A DNA stretch of 64,000 nucleotides from Herpetosiphon gulosus (GTDB lineage Bacteria > Chloroflexota > Chloroflexia > Chloroflexales > Herpetosiphonaceae): positions 1 to 64,000 of the forward strand of contig NZ_BAABRU010000014.1 in the NCBI RefSeq assembly GCF_039545135.1, written 5' to 3'. Made by a program: the position numbers and the translations under genes. The notes under the pieces were generated by a model, which saw only the letters and a program-made list of their open reading frames with translations, was not told the DNA's origin and ran no database searches. This document shows, one piece after another, positions 25,215 through 34,566 of this stretch (within the stretch, counting starts at the first letter, position 1; each line of letters starts with the position of its first letter).

Positions 25215-27359
25215 ATGCAGTATGAGCAACAAATCGAAGCATTGTTGGCCCAAATGACCCTCACCGAGAAGATTGGCCAAATGCGCCAACTTCATGGCAC
25301 TGGTGAAACCCAGCAACAACTGGTGCGCGAAGGCAACTTAGGGTCGGTTCTGAATGTGATTGATGCCGAGGCCCACGAAATTCAGCGCATCGCTGTCGAA
25401 GAATCACGCTTGGGAATTCCCCTGTTAATTGGCCGCGATGTGATCCACGGTTTTCGCACAATTTTCCCAATTCCACTTGGTCAGGCTGCTTCGTTTAATC
25501 CTCAGCTTGTACGCGAAGCCGCCCGGATTGCCGCCCGCGAAGCCTCAGCCTCAGGTATCAACTGGACGTTCGCCCCGATGATCGATATTTCGCGTGACCC
25601 ACGTTGGGGCCGGATCGCCGAAAGCTGTGGCGAGGATGCCTATCTTTCGAGCTTGATGGGTGTGGCAATGGTCGAGGGCTTTCAAGGCGACGATTTGACC
25701 GCCCCCGATGCAATTGCTGCTTGTGCTAAGCATTATGTGGGCTATGGCGCAAGCGAAAATGGCCGTGATTACAATACCGCTTGGATTCCCGAAGTGCTCT
25801 TGCGTGATGTTTATTTAGCGCCATTCCAAGCTGCCGCCGATGCTGGCGTGGCTACCATGATGAGCGCCTTCCACGATTTGAATGGCGTGCCAACCTCGGG
25901 CAACGAATTTACGCTGCGCCAAATTTTAAAAGGTGAGTGGAACTACGATGGCATGGTGGTCAGCGATTGGGCTTCAGTTGCCGAAATGATCGCTCATGGC
26001 TATGCCGCCGATTTGCGTGATGCGGCCTTGAAAGGCGTAACAGCTGGGGTAGATATGGAAATGGCCAGCACCAGCTATGCCGAATATCTGGCTGAATTGA
26101 TCGAAACTGGCGCACTCAGCCTCGATTTAATTGATGATGCAGTGCGGCGGGTGTTGCGCATCAAGTTCCGTTTGGGCTTGTTTGATCAACCCTACGCCAA
26201 CGCTGCGGCGGCTGAATCAGTAGTTGCACCTGATCATTTGGCTTTGGCTCGCCAAATTGCCAAAGAAAGTTGTGTGTTGTTGAGCAATCAAGCAACTTTG
26301 CCGCTTAACCCAGAGCAAACGAAGGTTGCAATCATTGGCCCGCTCGCCAACCATGCCGCCGATCAGCTTGGCTGCTGGGTGTTCGATGGCAAGCCCGAAG
26401 ATAGCCAAACCCCGTTGCAAGCGATTCGCGAATTGCTTGGTGCTGAGCGGGTGCACTTTGCTCAAGGCCTGCCCGAAGCTCGCAGTTTAGATCAAAGTTT
26501 GTTTGGCGAGGCGGTGGCGGCGGCTCAGTCTGCTGATGTGGTTATTGCCTTTTTAGGTGAAGATGCTGGCTTGAGTGGCGAAGCCCATAGCCGCGCCTTC
26601 ATCGATTTACCTGGGGCACAACTGGCGTTGGTCGATGCCTTGGTGTCAACGGGCAAGCCCGTGGTTGCGGTCGTGATGGCTGGGCGCTCGTTGGTGTTGG
26701 GCGAATTGCAGGATAAAGTGCAGGCAATATTGTATGCGTGGCATCCTGGAACCATGGCTGGCCCTGCGATCGCCGATTTACTGTTTGGCTTGGATAATCC
26801 TTCAGGCCGCTTGCCGATTAGCTTCCCGCGTACTGTTGGCCAAGTGCCAATTTACTACAGCCGCAAAAATACTGGTCGCCCACCAAGCGAAGATGCCCCA
26901 AGCATTCCCACGGGCACGCCGCTTGATCCTAGTGGTTTTACCTCAAGCTATCTCGACGTTGATCATCGGCCCTTGTTTGCTTTTGGCTATGGCTTGAGCT
27001 ACACCACATTTGGCTATAGCAATTTGCGCGTATCTAGCCCAAAAATAGGGTTTGATCAAACGCTCAGCATCACCGCTACGATCACCAACACCGGTAAACT
27101 TGCTGGCTCAGAAGTGGTGCAATTGTATATTCGCGATGTGGTTGGCTGTATGACTCGGCCAATCAAAGAACTCAAAGGCTTCCAACGAATTTATTTAGAG
27201 CCAGGCCAGAGCCAAGCAGTAACATTTGAACTGAGCAGCACTGATTTGAGCTTCCACAACAACGCCATGCAACGCATCGTCGAGCCAGGTGAATTCAACC
27301 TTTGGGTTGCGCCAAGCAGCCTTGGTGGTTTGCAGGCAAGCTTTGAATTAGTGGCATAG
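25215..27359 (+). CDS. Glycoside hydrolase family 3, beta-glucosidase-like
   Basis: A 714-residue GH3 enzyme that removes beta-linked sugars from the non-reducing end. The catalytic domain includes PLLIGRDVIHGFRTIFPIPL, the KHYVGYG block and YDGMVVSDWASV, where the Asp (about 251) is the nucleophile. The C-terminal alpha/beta domain and a fibronectin type III-like tail (LAGSEVVQLYIRD) follow. There is no signal peptide, so it probably works in the cytoplasm on imported oligosaccharides. It follows two secreted pectin lyases, but its promoter and operators suggest separate, sugar-controlled expression. The true substrate (gluco-, xylo- or other) cannot be read from the sequence. Confidence 0.93.
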   Translation: MQYEQQIEALLAQMTLTEKIGQMRQLHGTGETQQQLVREGNLGSVLNVIDAEAHEIQRIAVEESRLGIPLLIGRDVIHGFRTIFPIPLGQAASFNPQLVREAARIAAREASASGINWTFAPMIDISRDPRWGRIAESCGEDAYLSSLMGVAMVEGFQGDDLTAPDAIAACAKHYVGYGASENGRDYNTAWIPEVLLRDVYLAPFQAAADAGVATMMSAFHDLNGVPTSGNEFTLRQILKGEWNYDGMVVSDWASVAEMIAHGYAADLRDAALKGVTAGVDMEMASTSYAEYLAELIETGALSLDLIDDAVRRVLRIKFRLGLFDQPYANAAAAESVVAPDHLALARQIAKESCVLLSNQATLPLNPEQTKVAIIGPLANHAADQLGCWVFDGKPEDSQTPLQAIRELLGAERVHFAQGLPEARSLDQSLFGEAVAAAQSADVVIAFLGEDAGLSGEAHSRAFIDLPGAQLALVDALVSTGKPVVAVVMAGRSLVLGELQDKVQAILYAWHPGTMAGPAIADLLFGLDNPSGRLPISFPRTVGQVPIYYSRKNTGRPPSEDAPSIPTGTPLDPSGFTSSYLDVDHRPLFAFGYGLSYTTFGYSNLRVSSPKIGFDQTLSITATITNTGKLAGSEVVQLYIRDVVGCMTRPIKELKGFQRIYLEPGQSQAVTFELSSTDLSFHNNAMQRIVEPGEFNLWVAPSSLGGLQASFELVA

Positions 27360-27433
27360 AGTGAGAACATAGAACAAAGAGCATAGAACCAGTGTCGATC
27401 CACGAAGGACACGAAGAACCACGAAGAAAAATT

Positions 27434-27474
27434 GGCTATTGGCTTTTGAACGAATGTTCCGATAGCCAATAGCC
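27434..27474. repeat. Hairpin after the GH3 gene
   Basis: GGCTATTGGCT (27434-27444) and AGCCAATAGCC (27464-27474) form a perfect 11-bp stem around 19 nt. An R3 repeat arm (about 27400-27428) precedes it. There is no T-run; it could serve as a weak terminator. Confidence 0.5.
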
Positions 27475-27593
27475 TACAGCCATAATTCCTCTGTGCCAAA
27501 ACCTGATGATTGTATTCGTAAGCATTCTGTAAGATTTGATACACATAAATCTATCTATACTAGATGAGCAAAAATCGATCTTTGGAGGATAGT

Positions 27594-28277
27594 ATGCGCC
27601 ATCTACGTAGGGTCATGCTCGGTATGCTTGGTTTGAGTTTGCTGTCGGCCTGTGGGAGTGCAGCCAATCCTACTACCCCATCATCACCAGTGGTTGCGGC
27701 TACGGCTACTACCGCCGCGACAGCAACCGCCAGTGTAGCCGACTCAGGCAATGCCAATCAGGCATCAACCATAATTCCAGCAACGCCGAATGCACCGGAA
27801 CCAACGGTTGTGCCAACAGTCGCGAATCTTGCAGTTTGGCAAACGTTGCCATTAATCAATGCGCGAACTGGTGAATCGTTTACCCTCGCAGATTTTCATG
27901 GTAAGACCATCTACGTTGAGCCGATGGCAACATGGTGTAGTAATTGTCGTAAACAGCTTACAATTGTTGCTGAGACTCAAGCCCAACTGAATAATCCCGA
28001 TGTTGTGTTTATTGGGCTAAGCGTTGAAACCGATCTTGCCGCAAGCGATCTCGCGGCCTATGCTGATGCTGCGGGATTTGATTGGCTTTTTGCGGTGAGT
28101 ACTCCCGAGATGTTGCGCGAATTAACCGCAGTATTTGGTCGAACCATCACCAATCCTCCGGCAACGCCACATTTTATTATTCGCCCTGATGGAACGACGA
28201 CTGAACTCAGCACGGGAATCGACCCAAGCGATGGCTTAATCAGGGCACTGCAAGCAGCAGGAGCAACTGCACCATGA
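27594..28277 (+). CDS. TlpA-like thioredoxin-fold lipoprotein
   Basis: A 227-residue exported lipoprotein with a thioredoxin fold. The signal peptide ends in the lipobox LLSAC (Cys about 20). A Thr/Ala/Pro-rich spacer follows, then a TlpA/ResA-type domain with the active site ATWCSNCRKQ and a later cis-Pro region (NPPATPHFII). ATG 27594 lies 5 nt after GGAGGA; an earlier ATG (27564) would spoil the signal peptide. The downstream ccdA overlaps by 4 nt, so the pair forms an electron path from cytoplasmic thioredoxin through the membrane to this outer-face thiol protein. The final target is unknown. Confidence 0.88.
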   Translation: MRHLRRVMLGMLGLSLLSACGSAANPTTPSSPVVAATATTAATATASVADSGNANQASTIIPATPNAPEPTVVPTVANLAVWQTLPLINARTGESFTLADFHGKTIYVEPMATWCSNCRKQLTIVAETQAQLNNPDVVFIGLSVETDLAASDLAAYADAAGFDWLFAVSTPEMLRELTAVFGRTITNPPATPHFIIRPDGTTTELSTGIDPSDGLIRALQAAGATAP

Positions 28278-28939
28278 GCCAGTATTTTGAGGCTTTTCTG
28301 TTAGGCAATGGGGCGATTCTCGGCAATGTTTGTATGTTGCCACTCTACCCTGGGATGCTGGCCTATTTGGCAGGAACTCAAAAACAGGCGCGACCTGCTT
28401 GGTTTATGGCCGGATTGGGAATCTTGGTGCTGAGTGGCATTTTAACCCTCATGTTGGTGGTTGGCTTGATCGCATTTTTATTGCAACAATCGCTTAGCAC
28501 GATTTTGCCAGTGCTTTTACCACTGCTCTATGGCACGGTGATAATCCTTGGTATTTTGATGCTGCTTGATCGCAATCCATTTACCCGTATGAGCCAACTC
28601 CAAATACCGATTATGCGCCATCCAGCTGCGGGCGCTTTTATCTATGGGCTTGGTTTAGGCCCAATGACCTTGCCCTGTACTGGCCCATTAGTGATCAGTG
28701 CCTTTCTCTTGGGTGTTGGCGACCCAATAGCCTTGATTGACGGAATCCTCTACTTTGTATGGTTTGGTGTGGGCTTTGGCTGGCCGTTGGTGGTATTGCC
28801 ACTATTTGCCCAACCTATTCAACGGGCGTTTACCAAGTGGACAACCCGTTCGCATAGTTGGCTCAATCGCTTCTCTGGAATCTTGCTACTAGCAATTGGG
28901 CTATTTGGGATTGTGGTAGAAGTGCTGCCAAATCTGTAG
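28274..28939 (+). CDS. CcdA/DsbD-type transmembrane electron transporter
   Basis: A 221-residue six-span membrane protein of the CcdA family, which carries reducing power across the membrane by a Cys pair. The first Cys is in NVCMLPLYPGML and the second in MTLPCTGPLVIS, both in the conserved C-x-x-P/C-x-G-P contexts. Several hydrophobic helices fill the rest. The ATG overlaps the TGA of the TlpA-like gene (ATGA), a strong sign of joint function. It may support cytochrome c maturation or protein thiol reduction outside the cell; a diheme cytochrome is encoded elsewhere in this window. Confidence 0.9.
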   Translation: MSQYFEAFLLGNGAILGNVCMLPLYPGMLAYLAGTQKQARPAWFMAGLGILVLSGILTLMLVVGLIAFLLQQSLSTILPVLLPLLYGTVIILGILMLLDRNPFTRMSQLQIPIMRHPAAGAFIYGLGLGPMTLPCTGPLVISAFLLGVGDPIALIDGILYFVWFGVGFGWPLVVLPLFAQPIQRAFTKWTTRSHSWLNRFSGILLLAIGLFGIVVEVLPNL

Positions 28940-29275
28940 CCACATCAGCATAGAACATAGCTGTAATGGATTATGAGGTTAACAACCAGTGCTCGTGCCC
29001 TCACCCCCAGCCCCTCTCCCACGGCGGCGGGCGAGGGGAGCACTGTTGGAGCGGTTCCCCCTCGCCGCGCGTGCGGGAGAGGGGGCGAGGGGGTGAGGGC
29101 ATGCCATGCGTTGCCAACCCAATGAACCATTACACATAGAACATAGAACCAGTAAGAACCACGAAGACTGATTAGTTTGCTTCGTGGTTCTTCGTGTCCT
29201 TCGCGGTTAAATATGTTCTTTTGGATTAAAATAGATCTGTCCAGTGTTTTACCTTCATCCACAAGGAACAAAATT
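28940..29275. other. Repeat-bearing spacer
   Basis: No gene. It contains a full MITE-like element (28962-29134) and an R3 inverted repeat with ACCACGAAG and CTTCGTGGTTCTTCGTG arms (29157-29205). AAGGAA for the next gene is at 29263-29268. Confidence 0.6.
28962..29134. mobile_element. MITE-like element, copy D (complete, 173 bp)
   Basis: Ends are TGTAATGGATTATGAGG (28962-) and CCAATGAACCATTACA (-29134). The flanking hexamers CATAGC (28956-28961) and CATAGA (29135-29140) agree at five of six bases. The centre has GTGCCCTCACCCCCAGCCCC and GGGGGTGAGGGCATGC arms. It encodes no protein. Confidence 0.7.
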
Positions 29276-29704
29276 ATGTCGCTTGCCTTGAATGTACTTA
29301 ATCAGAGCCAGCCAAGTTGTGCTGGTTGTGGTGGTTTATGTTGCCGCTCGTTTGTATTACCAATTGATACCCCCGAAACCCGTGAGGATTTTGATGTGTT
29401 GCGCTGGTTGGTGCTGCATCGTGGAGTCAAATGCTTAGTCAAGCAATCGGTCTGGGAATTGGAAATTGCCCTGCCATGCGAACATTTGCAAGAAGATAGC
29501 CGCTGTGGGATTTATATGCAGCGCCCGAATGTTTGTGTTGAGTATGAAGTTGCAACCTGTGAGCGCCATCAGCCACCGCATTTCGAAGCAGTGATTGACA
29601 ACGAACATGCTTTGCGGGCCTGGGTTTTCTCGCGCTACGGCATGTATCCCGATGACCCCGATTTTCCCTATGGCGAGCAAACGATTCGGGTTGGTTTGTT
29701 TTAA
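29276..29704 (+). CDS. YkgJ-type cysteine-cluster protein
   Basis: A 142-residue cytoplasmic protein with a cysteine cluster of the YkgJ (zinc- or iron-chelating) family. The N-terminal SCAGCGGLCCRSF is followed by LPCEHLQEDSRCGIYMQRPN and VCVEYEVATCERH, the usual CxxCxxxCC...C...C pattern. ATG 29276 follows AAGGAA; the open frame extends upstream but without a ribosome-binding site. The family's biochemical role is not settled. It stands 54 nt before the carboxylase gene and may share its transcript. Confidence 0.82.
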   Translation: MSLALNVLNQSQPSCAGCGGLCCRSFVLPIDTPETREDFDVLRWLVLHRGVKCLVKQSVWELEIALPCEHLQEDSRCGIYMQRPNVCVEYEVATCERHQPPHFEAVIDNEHALRAWVFSRYGMYPDDPDFPYGEQTIRVGLF

Positions 29705-29758
29705 GCGCGATCATCGGTATCATGTGCCCAGCGAACGTCTAGTGATAAGGAACGATCA

Positions 29759-31366
29759 ATGTCGATCATTCAGAGTACGCTCGATATCCATAGCCCTGAA
29801 TTTCACCAAAATGTTGATTTTCATCGCCAATTAAGCGCCGAATTGCGCCAACAGACCCAGCAAATTGCCCAAGGTGGTAGCGCCGAAGCGCGTGCCCGTC
29901 ACGAACGCCGAGGCAAATTACTGGTGCGTGATCGGATCGAGCGTTTGCTTGATCCTGGGAGTGCTTGGCTCGAAATTGGCACATTGGCCGCGTGGCAAGT
30001 CTACGACGATGATGTGCCAGCAGCTGGTGTCATTACCGGAATTGGGCGGGTATCGGGAGTTGAAGTGCTGATCGTTGCCAACGATGCCACGGTCAAGGGC
30101 GGCACATATTATCCATTAACTGTCAAAAAACATTTGCGTGCCCAAGAAATTGCCTTGCAAAATCATCTCCCTTGTATTTATTTGGTTGATAGCGGTGGGG
30201 CATTCTTGCCTTTGCAAGCTGAGGTTTTCCCCGATCGCGAACATTTTGGGCGGATTTTCTACAATCAAGCGCAAATGTCGGCCTTGGGTATTCCACAAAT
30301 TGCGGTGGTGATGGGTAGTTGTACCGCTGGCGGAGCCTATGTGCCAGCCATGAGCGATGAAGTTGTGATTGTACGCGAACAAGGCACGATCTTTTTGGGT
30401 GGCCCGCCCCTGGTCAAAGCAGCAACTGGCGAGATTGTTAGCGCCGAGGATTTAGGCGGCGCTGATGTGCATACCCGCCTATCAGGTGTTGCCGACCATT
30501 TTGCTGATAACGATGAGCATGCCTTGGCAATTACACGCTCGATTGTGGCCAATTTGCAGCGGCGCAAAGCTAACCCATGGCCGCTGCGCACGCCCGAAGC
30601 GCCACGCTACGATCCCCAAGAATTGTATGGCATTATTCCCGCCGATACTCGTAAACAATTCGATGTACGCGAAATTATCGCCCGTATTGTCGATGGCTCG
30701 CGCTTGGATGAATTCAAGGCGCGTTATGGCACAACCTTGGTGACGGGCTTTTCACACATTTATGGTCATCCAGTGGGCATTTTGGCCAACAACGGCATTT
30801 TATTCTCCGAGAGTGCCCTCAAGGCGGCGCACTTTATTGAGCTTTGTAACAAACGCGCGATTCCGCTGCTGTTTTTGCAAAATATCACGGGCTTTATGGT
30901 GGGCCGCGAATACGAGCAACGTGGGATTGCCAAAGATGGTGCCAAAATGGTGATGGCAGTATCGAATGCTCGTGTGCCAAAATTTACTGTAGTGATCGGC
31001 GGCTCGTTTGGTGCTGGCAACTATGGCATGTGTGGCCGAGCCTATAGCCCGCGCCAACTCTGGATGTGGCCCAATAGCCGCATCTCGGTGATGGGTGGTT
31101 CGCAAGCAGCCAACGTGTTGCTGACCGTGCGCCGCGATGGCTTGCAAGCCAAAGGCCAAGACATGAGTTTGGCGGAGCAACAAGCCTTTATGCAGCCAAT
31201 TCTCGATAAATACGAGGCTGAGGGCAACCCCTATTATTCCAGTGCTCGTTTGTGGGATGATGGGATTCTTGATCCGGTTGATACGCGCATGGCCTTGGCG
31301 CTGGGTTTATCGGCAGCCGCCAATGCGCCATTAGCTGATGTTAAATATGGTGTGTTTCGGATGTAA
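29759..31366 (+). CDS. Acyl-CoA carboxylase beta subunit, methylcrotonyl-CoA type
   Basis: A 535-residue carboxyltransferase subunit that transfers CO2 from biotin to an acyl-CoA. The N-terminal half includes [59 protein letters not shown] and [16 protein letters not shown]. The C-terminal half includes [20 protein letters not shown] and [19 protein letters not shown]. These blocks and the length fit methylcrotonyl-CoA carboxylase (leucine breakdown) better than propionyl-CoA carboxylase. The biotin-carrying alpha subunit is not adjacent, so it must be encoded elsewhere. TAAGGAA precedes the ATG. Confidence 0.88.
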   Translation: MSIIQSTLDIHSPEFHQNVDFHRQLSAELRQQTQQIAQGGSAEARARHERRGKLLVRDRIERLLDPGSAWLEIGTLAAWQVYDDDVPAAGVITGIGRVSGVEVLIVANDATVKGGTYYPLTVKKHLRAQEIALQNHLPCIYLVDSGGAFLPLQAEVFPDREHFGRIFYNQAQMSALGIPQIAVVMGSCTAGGAYVPAMSDEVVIVREQGTIFLGGPPLVKAATGEIVSAEDLGGADVHTRLSGVADHFADNDEHALAITRSIVANLQRRKANPWPLRTPEAPRYDPQELYGIIPADTRKQFDVREIIARIVDGSRLDEFKARYGTTLVTGFSHIYGHPVGILANNGILFSESALKAAHFIELCNKRAIPLLFLQNITGFMVGREYEQRGIAKDGAKMVMAVSNARVPKFTVVIGGSFGAGNYGMCGRAYSPRQLWMWPNSRISVMGGSQAANVLLTVRRDGLQAKGQDMSLAEQQAFMQPILDKYEAEGNPYYSSARLWDDGILDPVDTRMALALGLSAAANAPLADVKYGVFRM

Positions 31367-31723
31367 TGTGCTGAACTGCCCCCTTGATTATGAGTCGAGG
31401 GGGCATTTGATCTACTAAGGCCACGAAGGGTTGGAACCACGAAAAACGCAAAGGGTTATTTTTTAGCCACAGATTAGCACAGATGGATTTGATTCTCATT
31501 CTATGCCTATTACCACTAGTCCCTGACACCTGAATCCTGCTCCCTCGCACTCTCTGCGCCTCTGCGTTAAACTAAAATTCCATTTTTAGCCAGGAATTAC
31601 CCGAATAATACTCCCATAGCTCTCAGCTAATAGCCCTATTTATTATCATTCATCCCTCATCCTTCATCCTTCATCCTTGGTTTTACGGTACACTAAGCAG
31701 CAATTAACTGAAGGAATGAAAAA
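31367..31723. other. Repeat-bearing spacer with terminator
   Basis: No gene is present. It holds the carboxylase terminator (31377-31408), R3 pieces (GGCCACGAAGGGTTGGAACC near 31420 and CTCTGCGCCTCTGCGTTAAA at 31552-31571), an R2 piece (31508-31545), and the TCATCCT-type run at 31649-31679 that also occurs before rplA. Confidence 0.6.
31377..31408 (+). terminator. Hairpin terminator after the carboxylase gene
   Basis: An 11-bp stem with one G-U pair (31377-31387 with 31395-31405) is followed by TTTGAT, 10 nt after the stop. Confidence 0.75.
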
Positions 31724-33406
31724 ATGCACATAGAAATTCTCTATCGCGACGAGCAAATCGTGGTGATCAATAAACCAACTGGGGTAGCAACCCACGCGCC
31801 TCAAGGCGATTTGGCATTAACCGATGTTGAACGCGCCTTGCGTGCCCAATTGCAGCTTGAGTATTTGGCGATTCATCAGCGACTTGATCGCGATACCTCG
31901 GGTGTGATGCTGTTTGCGCTTGACCCCGCTGCCAACGCCAATTTAGCCACGGCCTTTGCTGAACATACGATTGAAAAAACCTACCAAGCCTTGGTGTATG
32001 GCGTGCCCAGCCAAAGCCAAGGGATGATCGATGCTGCCTTAGCGCCTGCTGGCGATGGCATGATCCAAGTTGCCCCAGCCCATGATCGGCGTGCTCAATC
32101 AGCAATTACTCATTATCGCGTCTTGACCAGCAGCCCTGATCAGCGATTTAGCTTGGTGGAATTACAGCCAAAAACTGGCCGAACCCATCAATTACGAGTG
32201 CACTGCGAATTTTTGGGCCATCCAATTGTTGGCGATTCGCTGTATGATGTGGCCCGAGCCGCCCCCCGACTTATGCTGCATGCCAGCGAATTACGTTTTA
32301 CCCACCCGCTTACCCAACAGCCGTTGCATGTTCAAGCGCCAGCCCCAGCTTTGTTCGCACGAGTGGCTCAAGGCTTGCCCGAATTACAACAAAGCAATGA
32401 GCTAGCAGCGCTCAATGGCTTAATTGAGTTGGCGGCTGAGCGGCGGGCGGTGCTCGCAGCCGATCCTGCTACAACGATTTTTCGGGTGTTTCATGGCCCA
32501 AGCGATGGCCTGACTCATCCATGGCTTCAGCATTGGACGGTCGATAAACTTGATCAGGTATTAGTTGCCTCGTGCTATGACGAAAAAGTGCGTCAAGTGC
32601 CAGCCAGCTTAATCAATGCTTTGGTTGCGCAATGGCAGCCGCAAGCAATTTATGCCAAATATCGCCCACGCACCGCTGCCAAAGTTGATGATGCCACAAT
32701 GGCTGAGCTAGCTCCTACTAGGCCAGTGTGGGGTGAGCCAGTTGAGCAAGTGGTGGTGCAAGAAGCTGGGTTAAGCTATGAATTACGCCCCAACGATGGT
32801 TTGAGCATTGGTTTATATGCCGATATGCGCGAAACTCGCCAACGGGTGCGCAATTTGGTTGCCAAGCGTCAACTGCGGGTGCTCAATACCTTTGCCTATA
32901 CCTGTGGCTTTGGGGTGGCGGCCTTTGCCGATGCACCCGAGGCAATCGTGACCAATCTTGATCTGTCGCGGCGCTCGTTGGATTGGGGCAAAATTAATTA
33001 TGGCCTGAATCAATTGGTTGTTGAAGATCGCCAGTTTGTGTTTGGCGATGTTTTTGATTGGCTTAGCCGTTGGGTACGCCAAGGTCGCCAATTCGATCTG
33101 GTGATTCTTGATCCACCGTCATTTGCTCGCAATCGTGGTAAGCGCTGGCGAGCCGAAGAAGATTATGCCGATTTGGTGGCCTTGGCGGTGCAGTTGTTGC
33201 CAGTAGATGGGCATCTGATCGCTTGCTGTAACCATGTTGGGCTTTCGCGGCGGCAATTTCGCGGCCAAGTTGAACGCGGTATGCAGCAAGGACGGTGGCA
33301 TGGCACGATTGAAGCCAATTATCCGGCCTCACCCTTAGATTACCCCGCTGCCTATGGCGAAAGCCACTTGAAAATTATTTTGGCGAGTGGTCAAACCAAC
33401 GATTAA
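31724..33406 (+). CDS. Fusion of RluA-type pseudouridine synthase and SAM methyltransferase
   Basis: A 560-residue protein that joins two RNA-modification enzymes. Residues 1-220 are an RluA-family pseudouridine synthase: HQRLDRDTSGVMLFA carries the catalytic Asp, and LVELQPKTGRTHQLRVHCEF with HPIVGDSLY is typical. Residues about 235-555 resemble RlmI/RlmK-type rRNA cytosine or guanine methyltransferases: FRVFHGPSDGLTHPWLQ, the SAM site VLNTFAYTCGFGVAAFADA, and catalytic-motif region FDLVILDPPSFARNRG. No stop or frameshift separates the halves. It probably modifies ribosomal RNA at two sites; the positions are unknown. The leader holds the TCATCCT-type repeat. Confidence 0.88.
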   Translation: MHIEILYRDEQIVVINKPTGVATHAPQGDLALTDVERALRAQLQLEYLAIHQRLDRDTSGVMLFALDPAANANLATAFAEHTIEKTYQALVYGVPSQSQGMIDAALAPAGDGMIQVAPAHDRRAQSAITHYRVLTSSPDQRFSLVELQPKTGRTHQLRVHCEFLGHPIVGDSLYDVARAAPRLMLHASELRFTHPLTQQPLHVQAPAPALFARVAQGLPELQQSNELAALNGLIELAAERRAVLAADPATTIFRVFHGPSDGLTHPWLQHWTVDKLDQVLVASCYDEKVRQVPASLINALVAQWQPQAIYAKYRPRTAAKVDDATMAELAPTRPVWGEPVEQVVVQEAGLSYELRPNDGLSIGLYADMRETRQRVRNLVAKRQLRVLNTFAYTCGFGVAAFADAPEAIVTNLDLSRRSLDWGKINYGLNQLVVEDRQFVFGDVFDWLSRWVRQGRQFDLVILDPPSFARNRGKRWRAEEDYADLVALAVQLLPVDGHLIACCNHVGLSRRQFRGQVERGMQQGRWHGTIEANYPASPLDYPAAYGESHLKIILASGQTND

Positions 33407-33471
33407 TGTGGCTTTAAACTTCTGATGTATAGTAGAGAGCGGAGTATTTTGCTGTTTAAGGTCGGAGCGCA

Positions 33472-34566
33472 ATGGAACGTCAACAAGTGCAAGTTCGTTT
33501 GGCTAGCAGCGCCGATTATCCGGCGGTGATTGCGGTAACTTATGCGGCCTATGCCCCGCAACGGGCCAAAAGCGAGCTATATGCCTATGTCTATAACGAA
33601 ACCGTCGAGAGCCTGAGCGCCTCGCAGGCCAAGCATCCCAATTGGCAGATTTTGGTGGTTGAAGAGGCAGGCCAGATTGTAGCAGCAGTGCGCGTTGGCA
33701 CATTCAGCCCAACCGACACCGACTTGCACCTCTGGCGTTTGAGCGTCGATCCTGCCGCTCAAGGTCGCGGTTATGGCAAGCTTTTGGTGCAAACCGTCGA
33801 ACAATGGGCCAGTGCTCAAGGCTATCAAAGCATTTCGTTGGGAGCGCTCGAAGTTTCGCCCGAAAATCAGGCGATGTACGAGCGTTGGGGCTATCGCTAT
33901 CACGAGCGTCGCGAAATGACTAGCGCTCCTGGTAATTTTTACGCCATCCTGCATAAGCCAACTAAGCGTATAGCGAATCAAACTGTGGCGACCTACGAAA
34001 CAATCGCTGAGGATTATCAGCAACGACGGGGTGCAATTAACCCTTGGATTTTAGAATCACGTGATCGTTTTATGCACCACTTGGTGGCACCCGCTAAAAT
34101 TCTTGAGGTTGGTTGTGGGCCTGGCCGCGATGCCTTGATGCTGCACGAGGCTGGTTATCAGGTGCTTGGACTAGACCCGACTTGGGCTATGTTGCAACTT
34201 GCCAAGCATGCTGAGGTGAATTTGATTGCTGGTGATGCGCGGAGTTTGCCGATTGCCACGGCTAGCGTGCAAGGAGTTTGGGCGCAAGCCTCGCTGTTGC
34301 ACCTGCCACATTTGGAATTTTCGCTGGCCTTGAATGAAATTGCCCGCGTCTTGCAATCGCAAGGGATTTTTTATTTCAGCCTAAAAGTTGGCGAAGGCGA
34401 ACAAATGCATGCTGATGGGCGCTTCTTTGCCTATCATCAACCAGAATTGGTGACCAAGGCTTTGGCTGGGGTTGGCTTGAAGGTGCTTGAACAATGGGTG
34501 GTTGAGGCTGATATTCCCAATAATCCGCCATGGGTCAAAACGATTGCTCGAAAGGAGCCTGCATGA
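33472..34566 (+). CDS. Fusion of GNAT acetyltransferase and SAM methyltransferase
   Basis: A 364-residue two-domain protein. Residues 1-165 form a GNAT N-acetyltransferase (WRLSVDPAAQGRGYGKLLVQ is the acetyl-CoA loop; YERWGYRYHERREM ends the fold). Residues 175-364 form a class I methyltransferase with ILEVGCGPGRDALMLHEAGY, NLIAGDARSLPI and LLHLPHLEFSLALNEIARVL. The substrate is unknown; a small molecule is likely from both domain types. It overlaps the next gene by 4 nt (ATGA). Confidence 0.87.
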   Translation: MERQQVQVRLASSADYPAVIAVTYAAYAPQRAKSELYAYVYNETVESLSASQAKHPNWQILVVEEAGQIVAAVRVGTFSPTDTDLHLWRLSVDPAAQGRGYGKLLVQTVEQWASAQGYQSISLGALEVSPENQAMYERWGYRYHERREMTSAPGNFYAILHKPTKRIANQTVATYETIAEDYQQRRGAINPWILESRDRFMHHLVAPAKILEVGCGPGRDALMLHEAGYQVLGLDPTWAMLQLAKHAEVNLIAGDARSLPIATASVQGVWAQASLLHLPHLEFSLALNEIARVLQSQGIFYFSLKVGEGEQMHADGRFFAYHQPELVTKALAGVGLKVLEQWVVEADIPNNPPWVKTIARKEPA

